Of a DNA stretch of 64,000 nt, positions 27,928 through 36,854 are shown one piece after another. Position numbers and translations under genes: made by a program. The notes under the pieces are model-generated. The model worked only from the letters and a program-made list of their open reading frames with translations. It had not been told where the DNA came from and searched no databases. Origin of the DNA: Stutzerimonas zhaodongensis (GTDB lineage: Bacteria > Pseudomonadota > Gammaproteobacteria > Pseudomonadales > Pseudomonadaceae); contig NZ_RFFM01000005.1 in the NCBI RefSeq assembly GCF_003696365.1, positions 1 through 64,000 of the forward strand, in the 5' to 3' direction. Each line of letters starts with the position of its first letter. Position 1 is the stretch's first letter.

Positions 27928-28620
27928 ATGACTCCTTTCGATTTGCAGCGAATGCTGCTGGATGATTTTCCGCTGCTGTTCATTGGGGAGGTGGCGCTGC
28001 GTGCGCTGTTCGCCTTCGTCGCAGTATTCCTTTTCCTTAAAATCAGTGGGCGTCGGGGAATACGTCAGCTTTCGCTGTTCGAACTTGTCGTGATCCTCAC
28101 CCTTGGCTCGGCAGCTGGCGACGTGTCCTTCTATGACGATGTTCCCCTGCTGCCGATCATCACCGTGTTCATCACGCTACTGTTCCTATATCGGCTGACA
28201 CTATGGATCATGGCTCACAACAAGCGCTTTTCATGTTGGATGGAAGGAAAGCCCGTCACCATCATCAAAGACGGCCTGTACGAACTGCATAGCCTGGAGC
28301 AGATGAATATTTCCTCCGATGAATTCTTCATGGAGTTGCGCCAGCAAGGCGTTGAACATCTTGGGCAGATCCGGATGGGAATCCTGGAAACGGACGGGGA
28401 CGTCAGCCTCTTCTTCAATGATGCAGAATCCGTTGTGCCCGGGTTGTCAGTTTTGCCGCCAGAGCATCGACCAATATACCTGCGCGCCCCGGCGAGCGGC
28501 CTATATGCATGCACCCGTTGTGGATACCCTCAGATCATCGAAGAACATCAGGACTCCACTTGCCCCCGTTGCAAGAACTCCGAGTGGTCCGTGGCATTGA
28601 GGACACAGCGTCTGCACTGA
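27928..28620 (+). CDS. DUF421 (YetF-like) membrane protein with C-terminal zinc ribbon
   Basis: The 230-residue protein has about three N-terminal membrane helices (residues 18-35, 45-62, 68-90) and the DUF421 cytoplasmic domain (FLKISGRRGIRQLSLFELVVIL, then GKPVTIIKDG). The C-terminus adds four cysteines as CTRC (195, 198) and CPRC (212, 215), a rubredoxin-like zinc ribbon that many DUF421 proteins lack. The function is unknown. The ribosome site is weak (AGG right before ATG), so the start is less certain. Confidence 0.85.
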   Translation: MTPFDLQRMLLDDFPLLFIGEVALRALFAFVAVFLFLKISGRRGIRQLSLFELVVILTLGSAAGDVSFYDDVPLLPIITVFITLLFLYRLTLWIMAHNKRFSCWMEGKPVTIIKDGLYELHSLEQMNISSDEFFMELRQQGVEHLGQIRMGILETDGDVSLFFNDAESVVPGLSVLPPEHRPIYLRAPASGLYACTRCGYPQIIEEHQDSTCPRCKNSEWSVALRTQRLH

Positions 28621-28725
28621 TGCACGGCGCGAACCCCGCCCCATGGAGTCGGTCACTTATAGGGACAGGCGACGCGCTGGCCTCCCAGCTCAGCCTCCTC
28701 AACTCGCAACCCTCGGAGCGTGAAC

Positions 28726-28890
28726 ATGATCGGTGACTATTCCTCAATAAACGACCATCTCGAAACCGCGCGAAAGCTGGCAGACACGGCAGAAACCAAA
28801 GCCGACCCCGCTATCTACCGCGAAGCGATCGATGAATTGGTCGCGGCCATACGCTTGTTGATGCGCAACTCTCAGGAAAGCGAAGACTGA
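28726..28890 (+). CDS. Small acidic helical protein, 54 residues
   Basis: A short frame starting MIGDYSSINDHLETARKL and ending NSQESED. CGGAG lies eight bases before the ATG. The predicted product is almost entirely helical, with hydrophobic residues at helix spacing (AIDELVAAIRLLM). It sits between the DUF421 gene and the topoisomerase gene on the same strand. The family is not recognised. Confidence 0.6.
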   Translation: MIGDYSSINDHLETARKLADTAETKADPAIYREAIDELVAAIRLLMRNSQESED

Positions 28891-28984
28891 TCCGGAAGCC
28901 GCATCGTCGGCTGGTAGCGTTCATGTGTCAGCCAAGCGTGGCCGCGATGCAAAGTGGTATCGGCTTATCGGGTAGGAGTTCCAT

Positions 28985-30100
28985 ATGTTGACCGATCAGG
29001 GCACAGAGTCACCCCCGCCGCTAGCGGAGGGCGTTCGTCCCGTTCCGGCGGACGAATTTCCAGATACAGGCACGGCTTTGTGCCCTGACCTTCCATCCGA
29101 CCTTCGTTACGTCGATGACAGTGGCCCAGGCATCACGCGCAGAAAGCTAAGAGGCAAGTTTGCTTACTTTCTACCGTCCGGCGAGCGGATCAACGACTCG
29201 GCGGAAATTTCCAGAATCAACAAGCTGGCCATTCCTCCGGCGTACTCGGACGTCTGGATTTGCCCTGACCCTCAGGGCCATATGCAGGCAACCGGTCGAG
29301 ATGCGCGGGGCCGCAAGCAGTATCGCTATCACCCACGGTGGCGAGAGGTTCGCGACTGCAGCAAGTACGATCGAGTCATCGCCTTTGGCGCAGCCCTGCC
29401 AAAAATGCGCGAGCGTCTGAAGGAGCATCTGGCTGTGCGGGGGATGCCGCGGGAAAAAGTAATGGCGTTACTGGTACAGCTGCTAGAGTCGACATTGATC
29501 CGCGTCGGCAATTCGCGTTACGCCAAGGAGAATCGCTCGTACGGCTTGACCACTTTGCGCACCAGGCACGTAGATGTGCGCGGCTCGGCAATACGCTTCC
29601 ATTTTCGCGGAAAGAGCGGAGTGGAACACCGCGTGACCCTAAAGAACCAGCGCTTGGCCCGCATGGTGCGCCGCTGCATGGAGATTCCCGGACAGCACCT
29701 GTTCCAGTACTTGGACGAGGACGGCACTCGCCACCCGGTAAGCTCCAGCGACGTTAATCAATTCATCCAGCAGATGACGGGCGGTGATTTCACCGCCAAG
29801 GACTATCGCACCTGGGCTGGAAGCGCATTGGCACTCGATAGTCTGCGAAAGCGCGAGTGGCAGCCCGATGCCGTGGCGCGTCGCAACCTGGTTGAAACGG
29901 TTAAGGATGTGTCGCAGCAACTAGGCAATACGCCGGCCGTATGCCGTCAATGCTATATCCACCCAGAAGTGCTCGAAGCTTTTACCTCCGGCGAGCTTGC
30001 TCGGCTGCCGAAGGCTCGCAAGCGAAAATGGATGAGCAGTGAAGAAGTCACCTTGCTGAATTTCCTGAAGGCCCGTTGCGCTGCAGCCAACGATCGCTAA
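28985..30100 (+). CDS. Type IB DNA topoisomerase (poxvirus-like)
   Basis: The 371-residue enzyme relaxes supercoils through a 3'-phosphotyrosine. The N-terminal domain has RGKFAYFLPSG and IPPAYSDVWICPDPQGHMQATGRDARGRKQYRYHPRW, typical of bacterial TopIB. The catalytic pentad includes RVGNSRYAKENRSYGLTTL, a KSG-type lysine strand (FRGKSG), DYRTWAGS, and the nucleophile Y324 in CRQCYIHPEV. TopIB genes are scattered in bacteria and often sit in accessory regions. The last bases overlap the convergent cyclase gene by four bases. Confidence 0.93.
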   Translation: MLTDQGTESPPPLAEGVRPVPADEFPDTGTALCPDLPSDLRYVDDSGPGITRRKLRGKFAYFLPSGERINDSAEISRINKLAIPPAYSDVWICPDPQGHMQATGRDARGRKQYRYHPRWREVRDCSKYDRVIAFGAALPKMRERLKEHLAVRGMPREKVMALLVQLLESTLIRVGNSRYAKENRSYGLTTLRTRHVDVRGSAIRFHFRGKSGVEHRVTLKNQRLARMVRRCMEIPGQHLFQYLDEDGTRHPVSSSDVNQFIQQMTGGDFTAKDYRTWAGSALALDSLRKREWQPDAVARRNLVETVKDVSQQLGNTPAVCRQCYIHPEVLEAFTSGELARLPKARKRKWMSSEEVTLLNFLKARCAAANDR

Positions 30101-31050
30101 CGGTAAACGGTGACCCGATTACGGCCCGCTGACTTAGACATATAAAGGGCACTGTCAGCGCGCTCTATCAGCTGCGGATACCCACTGGTGGGCTGGCTGA
30201 GATCGGCGATTCCAAGGCTGACCGTAAAGCGAATGCTATGGCCTTCATAAACCACTTCATGTGCCTCAATAGTGAGGCGGAGGCGCTCAGCGAAGGTCAT
30301 CGCACCCTCACAGTCGGTATCGGGTAAAAGAACCACGAACTCCTCGCCGCCATATCGCCCAGAGATATCTGCATCCCGCATGCACTGGCGAATGAGTTCG
30401 GCTGTCTGTTGAATCACGGCGTCACCGGCCTGATGGCCGTAGGTGTCGTTTATTTTCTTGAAGTGATCGATGTCGAACATGACCAGAGCAGCGTTGCGCT
30501 CATAACGGCAATGCCGCGCATAATCCTGGCGCAGCATTTCTTCCCAGTGGCCGCGGTTGAACAAACCCGTCAGGCGATCAGTGCTGGAGAGCCGTTGCAA
30601 CTCCTGATTCGCCGCCTGTAATTGACGGCGGTTGGTTGCCACGTCTGTTACGTCATAGATGATCAGACAGATTTGTTCGATCCTGCCGCTCAGCCCCTTC
30701 AGCGGCATGAGCGTCGTGTTCTGATACATGAAATCTTCCAGCCCGGTGATCGGCTGATAATTCTTGAAGCGGAGCAGATACGGGCGCTGCTCCCAGATGG
30801 TGAACGACGGAGTACCGAGCGTCGCAACATTCTCCACCTTGCGGCGAAACCATTGCTCGTCTACCTCAGGAAACAACTCGAAGAAGGATTTCTGCCGCGC
30901 TTCTTCAGGCAACCGGCCAGAGCGGTTCTCCATGAAGGTGTTCCAGACGTCGATGCGATATTCGCGATCGAGCACCACGACCCCTACGTCAATGCTCTGC
31001 ACGATTGCCAGCAACCAGTGGAGCTCGCTCAGATCAGTAGAATCAGACAT
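30097..31050 (-). CDS. PAS-GGDEF diguanylate cyclase
   Basis: A 317-residue soluble protein with an N-terminal PAS sensor (residues about 12-130) and a C-terminal GGDEF domain. The active site is GGEEF and the product-inhibition I-site RDAD lies exactly five residues before it, so an active, feedback-inhibited cyclase making cyclic di-GMP is expected. The start lies two bases after the stop of the response-regulator gene, so the two form an operon and the regulator may control or be informed by the cyclase. Confidence 0.93.
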   Translation of the reverse strand: MSDSTDLSELHWLLAIVQSIDVGVVVLDREYRIDVWNTFMENRSGRLPEEARQKSFFELFPEVDEQWFRRKVENVATLGTPSFTIWEQRPYLLRFKNYQPITGLEDFMYQNTTLMPLKGLSGRIEQICLIIYDVTDVATNRRQLQAANQELQRLSSTDRLTGLFNRGHWEEMLRQDYARHCRYERNAALVMFDIDHFKKINDTYGHQAGDAVIQQTAELIRQCMRDADISGRYGGEEFVVLLPDTDCEGAMTFAERLRLTIEAHEVVYEGHSIRFTVSLGIADLSQPTSGYPQLIERADSALYMSKSAGRNRVTVYR

Positions 31051-31052
31051 GC

Positions 31053-32036
31053 TCAGTTCATCAGGTAAGCGAGCTTGCGATTGAGCAGCTCAACCGAATC
31101 CTCGGTGAACAGCAACAGCAAGTCGAAATGGATATCGTGACCTTCCAGGCTATAGCTGATTTCAACCGCCAAGGTGTTTTTCCACCGCTGTCGGTTCACC
31201 GAGATCAACTCGTCGATGGACGCATGCTGGCCGAGTACCTGAGGGTGTCCCTGGGAAAACACCACGTCAATCTGGTCGGCGATGCCACTCAAACAGGCGC
31301 TGATCAGCAGGCTGGACAGGTCTAACAGCATTTCCAGCTCAAGATAGTCATCGGCACGCATCAAGCGCGCCATGTCGGCAATTTCGGAGTCGTGGAAGAT
31401 CAGCAATGCCTCGCCAGCTATTCCGCCGCCAATGTAACCCTGGCACACCGCCGAAAGCTTATCGCCTTGGGCTGCGTCAGCGAGGGCCATATGTAATTCG
31501 CCGACTTCCAAAATATTCACGTTGGGAATGGGAAGCTGAACGAAGACACCAAGCACCCTGGCCAGCAAAGCTGCTGCGCGCCCCATTGCGACGTTCACTA
31601 CTTCACGGAAAGCATCGCGGAATGGGATCGCCCCTGTTCCACGGTGTTGGAGCACGGGCACCTCTCCTCCGGCGATCCCCAGGCCAGCGAGCGTCTGTTG
31701 CAGATAAGCGGGATCGGCCGGCTTGCGAATGAACGCCAGCGCCCCTAGCTCAAGCACACGTCGCACCGCCTCAACCTGAATGTCAGCCGAAATCACGACG
31801 ACCTGGCAACTGAGCTTTTCTTCGCGAAGTGCAGCGAGCACCTGGTACCCGTCCACGTCAGGCATGGTCAGATCAAGGAGCAACACGTCTATGTCGCCTT
31901 CCCGAATCTTCTCCAGCGCCTCACGACCGCCATTCGCCTGGCTGATATCCAGCGGCCAATCAGCAGGCAGCGCGCGCAGCAACTGCTTGCGCGCAAGGCT
32001 CGAGTCATCACAAATCAACAGGGAAACAGCAGACAT
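31053..32036 (-). CDS. Response regulator with CheC-like phosphatase domain
   Basis: A 327-residue protein. The receiver domain has DDSSLARK, the phospho-accepting Asp in LLLDLTMPDVDG near residue 55, and IRKPAD. The C-terminal 190 residues have CheC/CheX-like repeats (FREVVNVAMGRAAALLARVLG and LLDLSSLLISACLSGIADQI), a family that removes phosphate from CheY-like proteins. The protein could regulate its own or another receiver's phosphorylation. It is the first gene of the operon with the PAS-GGDEF cyclase. Confidence 0.9.
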   Translation of the reverse strand: MSAVSLLICDDSSLARKQLLRALPADWPLDISQANGGREALEKIREGDIDVLLLDLTMPDVDGYQVLAALREEKLSCQVVVISADIQVEAVRRVLELGALAFIRKPADPAYLQQTLAGLGIAGGEVPVLQHRGTGAIPFRDAFREVVNVAMGRAAALLARVLGVFVQLPIPNVNILEVGELHMALADAAQGDKLSAVCQGYIGGGIAGEALLIFHDSEIADMARLMRADDYLELEMLLDLSSLLISACLSGIADQIDVVFSQGHPQVLGQHASIDELISVNRQRWKNTLAVEISYSLEGHDIHFDLLLLFTEDSVELLNRKLAYLMN

Positions 32037-32148
32037 TCGGCGCTCGCTCAGCTAGCCAGGACACTGGAACCGGGACAGCTTATCTCAGCAAACGAGCGCC
32101 GTGGTGGCGACGCAAACCAATAGTGGCATTTTGCCAAGAAGTGGCCGA

Positions 32149-32170
32149 AACAGCCACCGTTTGGGCTGTT
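32149..32170 (-). terminator. Possible nfuA terminator
   Basis: AACAGCC (32149-32155) faces GGCTGTT (32164-32170) five bases past the nfuA stop. On the minus strand the T-run is short (TTTC), so it is a weak call. Confidence 0.4.
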
Positions 32171-32175
32171 ACAGC

Positions 32176-32760
32176 TTAGTAGTAAGCGTTATCCCGGTTG
32201 GTATGGTCGGTCACGTCGCGTACTCCCTTGAGTTCAGGAATGCGCTCCAGCAATGTCTTCTCGATACCTTCCTTGAGCGTCACATCCGCCTGACCACAGC
32301 CTTGGCATCCACCGCCGAATTGCAGTACGGCCACGCCTTCATCGACTACGTCGATCAACGTCACCTGGCCGCCGTGGCTGGCCAAGCCCGGGTTTATTTC
32401 TGTCTGCAGGTAGTAGTTGATCCGCTCGTTAAGCGGGCTGTCTTCATTAACCATCGGCACCTTGGCGTTGGGCGCCTTGATGGTCAACTGTCCGCCCATG
32501 CGGTCGGTCGCATAGTCGACCAGGGCATCCTCGAGAAACGGCTCGCTGACGCTGTCGATCCAGGCGGTAAAGCGTTGCAGAGCGATAGCCACGTCGTCCG
32601 GCTTTTCCTCGCCCGGTTTGCAGTAAGCAATGCAGGTTTCCGCATAGGGCGTTCCGGGCTGAGTGATGAAGACCCGAATCCCGATACCGGTAGTGTTCTG
32701 CTTCTCAAGCAGATCGGCCAGGTAATCGTGTGCAGCTTCAGTAATGGTAATGGCGCTCAT
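32176..32760 (-). CDS. nfuA: Fe-S biogenesis protein NfuA
   Basis: This carrier protein delivers [4Fe-4S] clusters to targets such as aconitase and protects them under stress. The 194 residues have the degenerate A-type N-terminal domain ([17 protein letters not shown]) and the C-terminal Nfu domain with the cluster-binding CxxC in [18 protein letters not shown]. It is divergent from metH. AcnB in this same window is a plausible client. Confidence 0.95.
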   Translation of the reverse strand: MSAITITEAAHDYLADLLEKQNTTGIGIRVFITQPGTPYAETCIAYCKPGEEKPDDVAIALQRFTAWIDSVSEPFLEDALVDYATDRMGGQLTIKAPNAKVPMVNEDSPLNERINYYLQTEINPGLASHGGQVTLIDVVDEGVAVLQFGGGCQGCGQADVTLKEGIEKTLLERIPELKGVRDVTDHTNRDNAYY

Positions 32761-33040
32761 GGGAACTCCTCTCAGACATGCTCGCGAGTGTACGCCAACC
32801 GCTGCGGAGGATAAAGTCCTAGTGTTTTAGTAGGAAATATTCCAAGTTAGTCGGGCGTCGGCTGGTGCAACCTGGATAGCCTGCGGCGCCACTGCGGCAT
32901 GTCTCAGAGATTCACAGTTACGCTGACGTCCAGCGCTCGGGACTAACATGAGCACTGTTCATGAAAAATCGCGAATGATCAAAAAGCGTGCAGCTTTGCT
33001 ATTATCCTCGGTCCTCGCCACCAGCTTCAGGTAGTCCCAC

Positions 33041-36000
33041 ATGCTCGACCGCAATGCCCGTCTCCAGGCACTCCAGCAAGCCCTCAAGGAGCGCATCCTG
33101 ATTCTCGACGGCGGCATGGGGACCATGATCCAGAGCTACAAACTGGAAGAGTCCGATTACCGTGGCGAGCGCTTTGCCGATTGGCCGCAAGACCTGAAAG
33201 GCAATAATGATCTATTGATCCTCACGCGGCCAGACGCCATCAGCGCCATCGAAAAAGCGTACTTCGATGCTGGTGCCGATATCGTCGAAACCAATACCTT
33301 CAATGCCACGCGTGTTTCCCAAGCCGATTACGGCATGGAAGAGCTGGTATATGAATTGAACGTCGAAGGCGCCCGCCTCGCCCGCCAGGCCGCGGACGCC
33401 AAGACTGACGAGACGCCGGATCGCCCGCGCTTCGTCGCTGGTGTGCTCGGCCCGACCAGCCGCACCTGCTCGCTGTCGCCGGACGTGAATAACCCGGGCT
33501 ACCGCAACGTCACGTTCGACGAACTGGTAGAAAACTACACTGAAGCCACTCGCGGCCTTATCGAAGGCGGCTCAGACCTGATCCTGATCGAGACCATCTT
33601 CGATACGCTGAACGCGAAGGCTGCGATCTTCGCTGTGCAGGAAGTCTTCGAAGAGATTGGCTTCGAGCTGCCGATCATGATCTCGGGCACCATCACTGAC
33701 GCCTCTGGGCGCACCCTATCCGGCCAGACGACCGAGGCTTTCTGGAACTCCGTGCGTCACGCCAAGCCTATCTCGGTCGGCCTGAACTGTGCGCTGGGCG
33801 CCAAGGAGTTGCGTCCGTACCTGGAAGAGCTATCGAACAAGGCCGAAACCCATGTGTCTGCGCACCCCAACGCCGGGTTGCCGAATGCGTTTGGCGAGTA
33901 CGACGAGAGCCCTGCGGAGATGGCCTCAGTCGTCGAGGAATTCGCCGCCAGCGGATTTCTCAACATCGTTGGTGGTTGCTGTGGCACCACACCTGCGCAT
34001 ATCGAAGCCATCGCCAACGCTGTAGCCAAATACGCGCCACGTGCAATACCGGATATTCCAAAGGCCTGTCGCCTGTCGGGACTCGAGCCCTTCACGATCG
34101 ATCGCACCTCACTGTTCGTCAACGTGGGTGAACGGACCAACATCACCGGCTCCGCTCGTTTTGCTCGCTTGATTCGTGAAGACAATTACACCGAAGCCCT
34201 GGAAGTCGCCTTGCAGCAGGTGGAAGCCGGTGCTCAGGTCATCGATATCAACATGGACGAGGGCATGCTGGATTCAGAGAAGGCCATGGTGACCTTCCTC
34301 AATCTCATTGCAGGCGAGCCCGACATTTCCCGCGTGCCAATCATGATCGACTCCTCCAAGTGGGAGGTAATTGAAGCTGGCCTCAAGTGCATCCAAGGCA
34401 AGGGCATCGTCAACTCGATCTCCATGAAGGAAGGCGTCGATGCGTTCAAGCATCACGCACGTCTGTGCAAGCGCTACGGCGCGGCCGTGGTGGTGATGGC
34501 GTTCGACGAAGCCGGCCAGGCCGATACCGCAGCCCGCAAGCGCGAAATCTGCCAGCGCTCCTACGACATCCTGGTCGATGAAGTGGGCTTCCCACCGGAA
34601 GACATTATCTTCGACCCGAACATATTTGCGGTCGCGACAGGCATCGAAGAACACAACAACTATGCCGTCGACTTCATCGAAGCCTGCGCCTACATCCGCG
34701 ACCACCTTCCCCACGCCCTGACATCGGGCGGCGTGTCGAACGTGTCCTTCTCGTTCCGCGGCAACAATCCGGTGCGCGAGGCGATCCACTCGGTCTTCCT
34801 CTACTACGCAATCCAGAACGGTCTGACGATGGGCATCGTCAACGCCGGTCAGCTGGAGATCTACGACGAGATCCCGAAGAAGCTGCGAGACGCGGTCGAA
34901 GACGTGGTGCTCAACCGCACGCCCAACGGCACCGAAGCGTTGCTGGCGATAGCGGACGAGTTCAAGGGCGACGGCAGCGTCAAGGAAGCGGAAACCGAAG
35001 AGTGGCGCGGATATACCGTCGAGAAGCGGCTTGAGCACGCGCTGGTCAAGGGCATCACCACGCACATCGTTCAGGACACCGAGGAGTTTCGACAGCAGTG
35101 CGCGCGTCCCATCGAGGTCATCGAAGGGCCGTTGATGAGCGGCATGAACGTGGTCGGTGACCTTTTCGGCTCGGGCAAGATGTTCCTGCCACAGGTGGTC
35201 AAATCTGCGCGCGTCATGAAGCAGGCCGTTGCGCACCTGATCCCCTTCATCGAAGCGGAGAAAGGCGACAAGCCAGAAGCCAAAGGCAAGATCCTCATGG
35301 CCACGGTCAAGGGCGACGTGCATGACATCGGCAAGAACATCGTAGGCGTTGTGCTCGGTTGCAACGGCTACGACGTTGTCGACATGGGCGTCATGGTGCC
35401 GGCTGAGAAAATCCTGCAGACCGCCATTGCCGAGAAGTGCGACATCATCGGGCTGTCAGGCCTGATCACGCCGTCGCTGGACGAGATGGTCCACGTTGCG
35501 CGCGAGATGCAGCGCCAGGACTTCCACCTGCCGTTGATGATCGGCGGCGCGACCACCTCAAAGGCTCACACGGCAGTCAAGATCGACCCGCATTACAAGA
35601 ACGATGCAGTGGTATACGTCACCGATGCCTCGCGCGCCGTAGGCGTGGCCACCACCTTGCTGTCGAAAGAATTGAAGCCGGTTTTCGTGCAGAAGACCCG
35701 CGAAGAATACGCGATGATCCGGGAGCGCACGGCCAACCGCAGCGCTCGTACCGAACGCCTCACTTACCCCGAAGCCATTGCAGTCAAACCAAAGTTCGAA
35801 TGGGCACAATACTCGCCGGTCAAGCCGTCGTTTACCGGGCGCAAAGTGCTGGAAGACATCGACCTGCGTACCCTGGTCGATTACATCGACTGGACGCCGT
35901 TCTTCATTTCCTGGGACTTGGCAGGGAAATACCCGCGCATTCTTGAAGACGAGATCGTCGGTGAAGCTGCTACATCGTTGTTCAACGATGCTCAGGCGAT

Positions 36001-36733
36001 GCTTACCAAATTGGTCGATGAGAAGCTGATCAAGGCCCGCGCGGTGTTTGGCTTCTGGCCGGCCAACCAGGTCGACGAAGACGACATTCAAGTCTATGGC
36101 GATGACGGTGAGGCCCTGGCGACGCTGCATCATCTTCGTCAGCAGACGGTGAAGACAGACGGCAAGCCGAACTTCTCGCTTGCTGATTTCGTCGCACCGA
36201 AAAGCAGTGGCCTCACCGATTACGTAGGCGGATTCATTACCACGGCTGGCATCGGCGCCGAGGAAGTGGCCAAGGCTTACCAGGACGCAGGTGACGACTA
36301 CAACTCGATCATGGTCAAAGCTCTTGCCGACCGCCTCGCAGAAGCCTGCGCCGAATGGCTGCACCAGCAGGTCCGCAAGCAATGGTGGGGCTATGACCCG
36401 GAAGAGCAGCTGAGTAACGAAGAGCTGATCAAGGAGCAATACAAGGGTATCCGCCCTGCTCCTGGCTATCCGGCCTGCCCTGACCATACCGAAAAAGGCA
36501 CGCTGTTCCAGCTTCTAGATGCCGACGGCGCCAGCCAGGTAACCCTGACCGAGCATTACGCGATGTTCCCTACTGCGGCAGTCAGTGGCTGGTACTTCGC
36601 GCATCCGCAGGCGCAGTATTTTGCGGTTGGAAAGATAGACAAGGACCAGGCCGAGCGTTATAGCCAGCGCAAGCAGCAAGACCTGGCAGTCACCGAGCGT
36701 TGGCTGATGCCGAACCTGGGCTACGACGCCTGA
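33041..36733 (+). CDS. metH: Cobalamin-dependent methionine synthase
   Basis: The cytosolic enzyme transfers a methyl group from methyl-THF through cobalamin to homocysteine. All modules are present in 1230 residues. The homocysteine domain has zinc ligands C250, C313 and C314. The methyl-THF domain follows from about residue 350 ([14 protein letters not shown]). The cobalamin domain has the [10 protein letters not shown] box with axial ligand H761. The C-terminal activation domain has [15 protein letters not shown]. The start [11 protein letters not shown] is close to the family. A -10 like TATTAT at about 33000-33005 suggests a short leader. A B12-box-like GCGCCACTG stretch lies upstream at about 32880-32900 but is not a complete riboswitch. 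Confidence 0.97.
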   Translation: MLDRNARLQALQQALKERILILDGGMGTMIQSYKLEESDYRGERFADWPQDLKGNNDLLILTRPDAISAIEKAYFDAGADIVETNTFNATRVSQADYGMEELVYELNVEGARLARQAADAKTDETPDRPRFVAGVLGPTSRTCSLSPDVNNPGYRNVTFDELVENYTEATRGLIEGGSDLILIETIFDTLNAKAAIFAVQEVFEEIGFELPIMISGTITDASGRTLSGQTTEAFWNSVRHAKPISVGLNCALGAKELRPYLEELSNKAETHVSAHPNAGLPNAFGEYDESPAEMASVVEEFAASGFLNIVGGCCGTTPAHIEAIANAVAKYAPRAIPDIPKACRLSGLEPFTIDRTSLFVNVGERTNITGSARFARLIREDNYTEALEVALQQVEAGAQVIDINMDEGMLDSEKAMVTFLNLIAGEPDISRVPIMIDSSKWEVIEAGLKCIQGKGIVNSISMKEGVDAFKHHARLCKRYGAAVVVMAFDEAGQADTAARKREICQRSYDILVDEVGFPPEDIIFDPNIFAVATGIEEHNNYAVDFIEACAYIRDHLPHALTSGGVSNVSFSFRGNNPVREAIHSVFLYYAIQNGLTMGIVNAGQLEIYDEIPKKLRDAVEDVVLNRTPNGTEALLAIADEFKGDGSVKEAETEEWRGYTVEKRLEHALVKGITTHIVQDTEEFRQQCARPIEVIEGPLMSGMNVVGDLFGSGKMFLPQVVKSARVMKQAVAHLIPFIEAEKGDKPEAKGKILMATVKGDVHDIGKNIVGVVLGCNGYDVVDMGVMVPAEKILQTAIAEKCDIIGLSGLITPSLDEMVHVAREMQRQDFHLPLMIGGATTSKAHTAVKIDPHYKNDAVVYVTDASRAVGVATTLLSKELKPVFVQKTREEYAMIRERTANRSARTERLTYPEAIAVKPKFEWAQYSPVKPSFTGRKVLEDIDLRTLVDYIDWTPFFISWDLAGKYPRILEDEIVGEAATSLFNDAQAMLTKLVDEKLIKARAVFGFWPANQVDEDDIQVYGDDGEALATLHHLRQQTVKTDGKPNFSLADFVAPKSSGLTDYVGGFITTAGIGAEEVAKAYQDAGDDYNSIMVKALADRLAEACAEWLHQQVRKQWWGYDPEEQLSNEELIKEQYKGIRPAPGYPACPDHTEKGTLFQLLDADGASQVTLTEHYAMFPTAAVSGWYFAHPQAQYFAVGKIDKDQAERYSQRKQQDLAVTERWLMPNLGYDA

Positions 36734-36776
36734 AGAAGCACCGGCTCCGATCACAGAGCTTGATGCCGTCAACCAG

Positions 36777-36799
36777 AGCGGCCGCGTTTAGCGGCCGCT
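36777..36799. terminator. Perfect GC-rich hairpin after metH
   Basis: GCGGCCGC (36778-36785) pairs with GCGGCCGC (36791-36798) around GTTTA. The T-tract is minimal, so it is a possible terminator for metH, perhaps also for the convergent EAL gene. Confidence 0.6.
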
Positions 36800-36854
36800 T
36801 GCCCTCCGTTTCTCCATGCGCCAGTTCGAGGTGCATCGGCCTGAAGCGGCGTGC

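Noticed and set aside
34274-35323. A 349-codon minus-strand frame opposite metH
   Set aside because: MetH domains cover the region without gap; the antisense product is low-complexity and unrecognisable.
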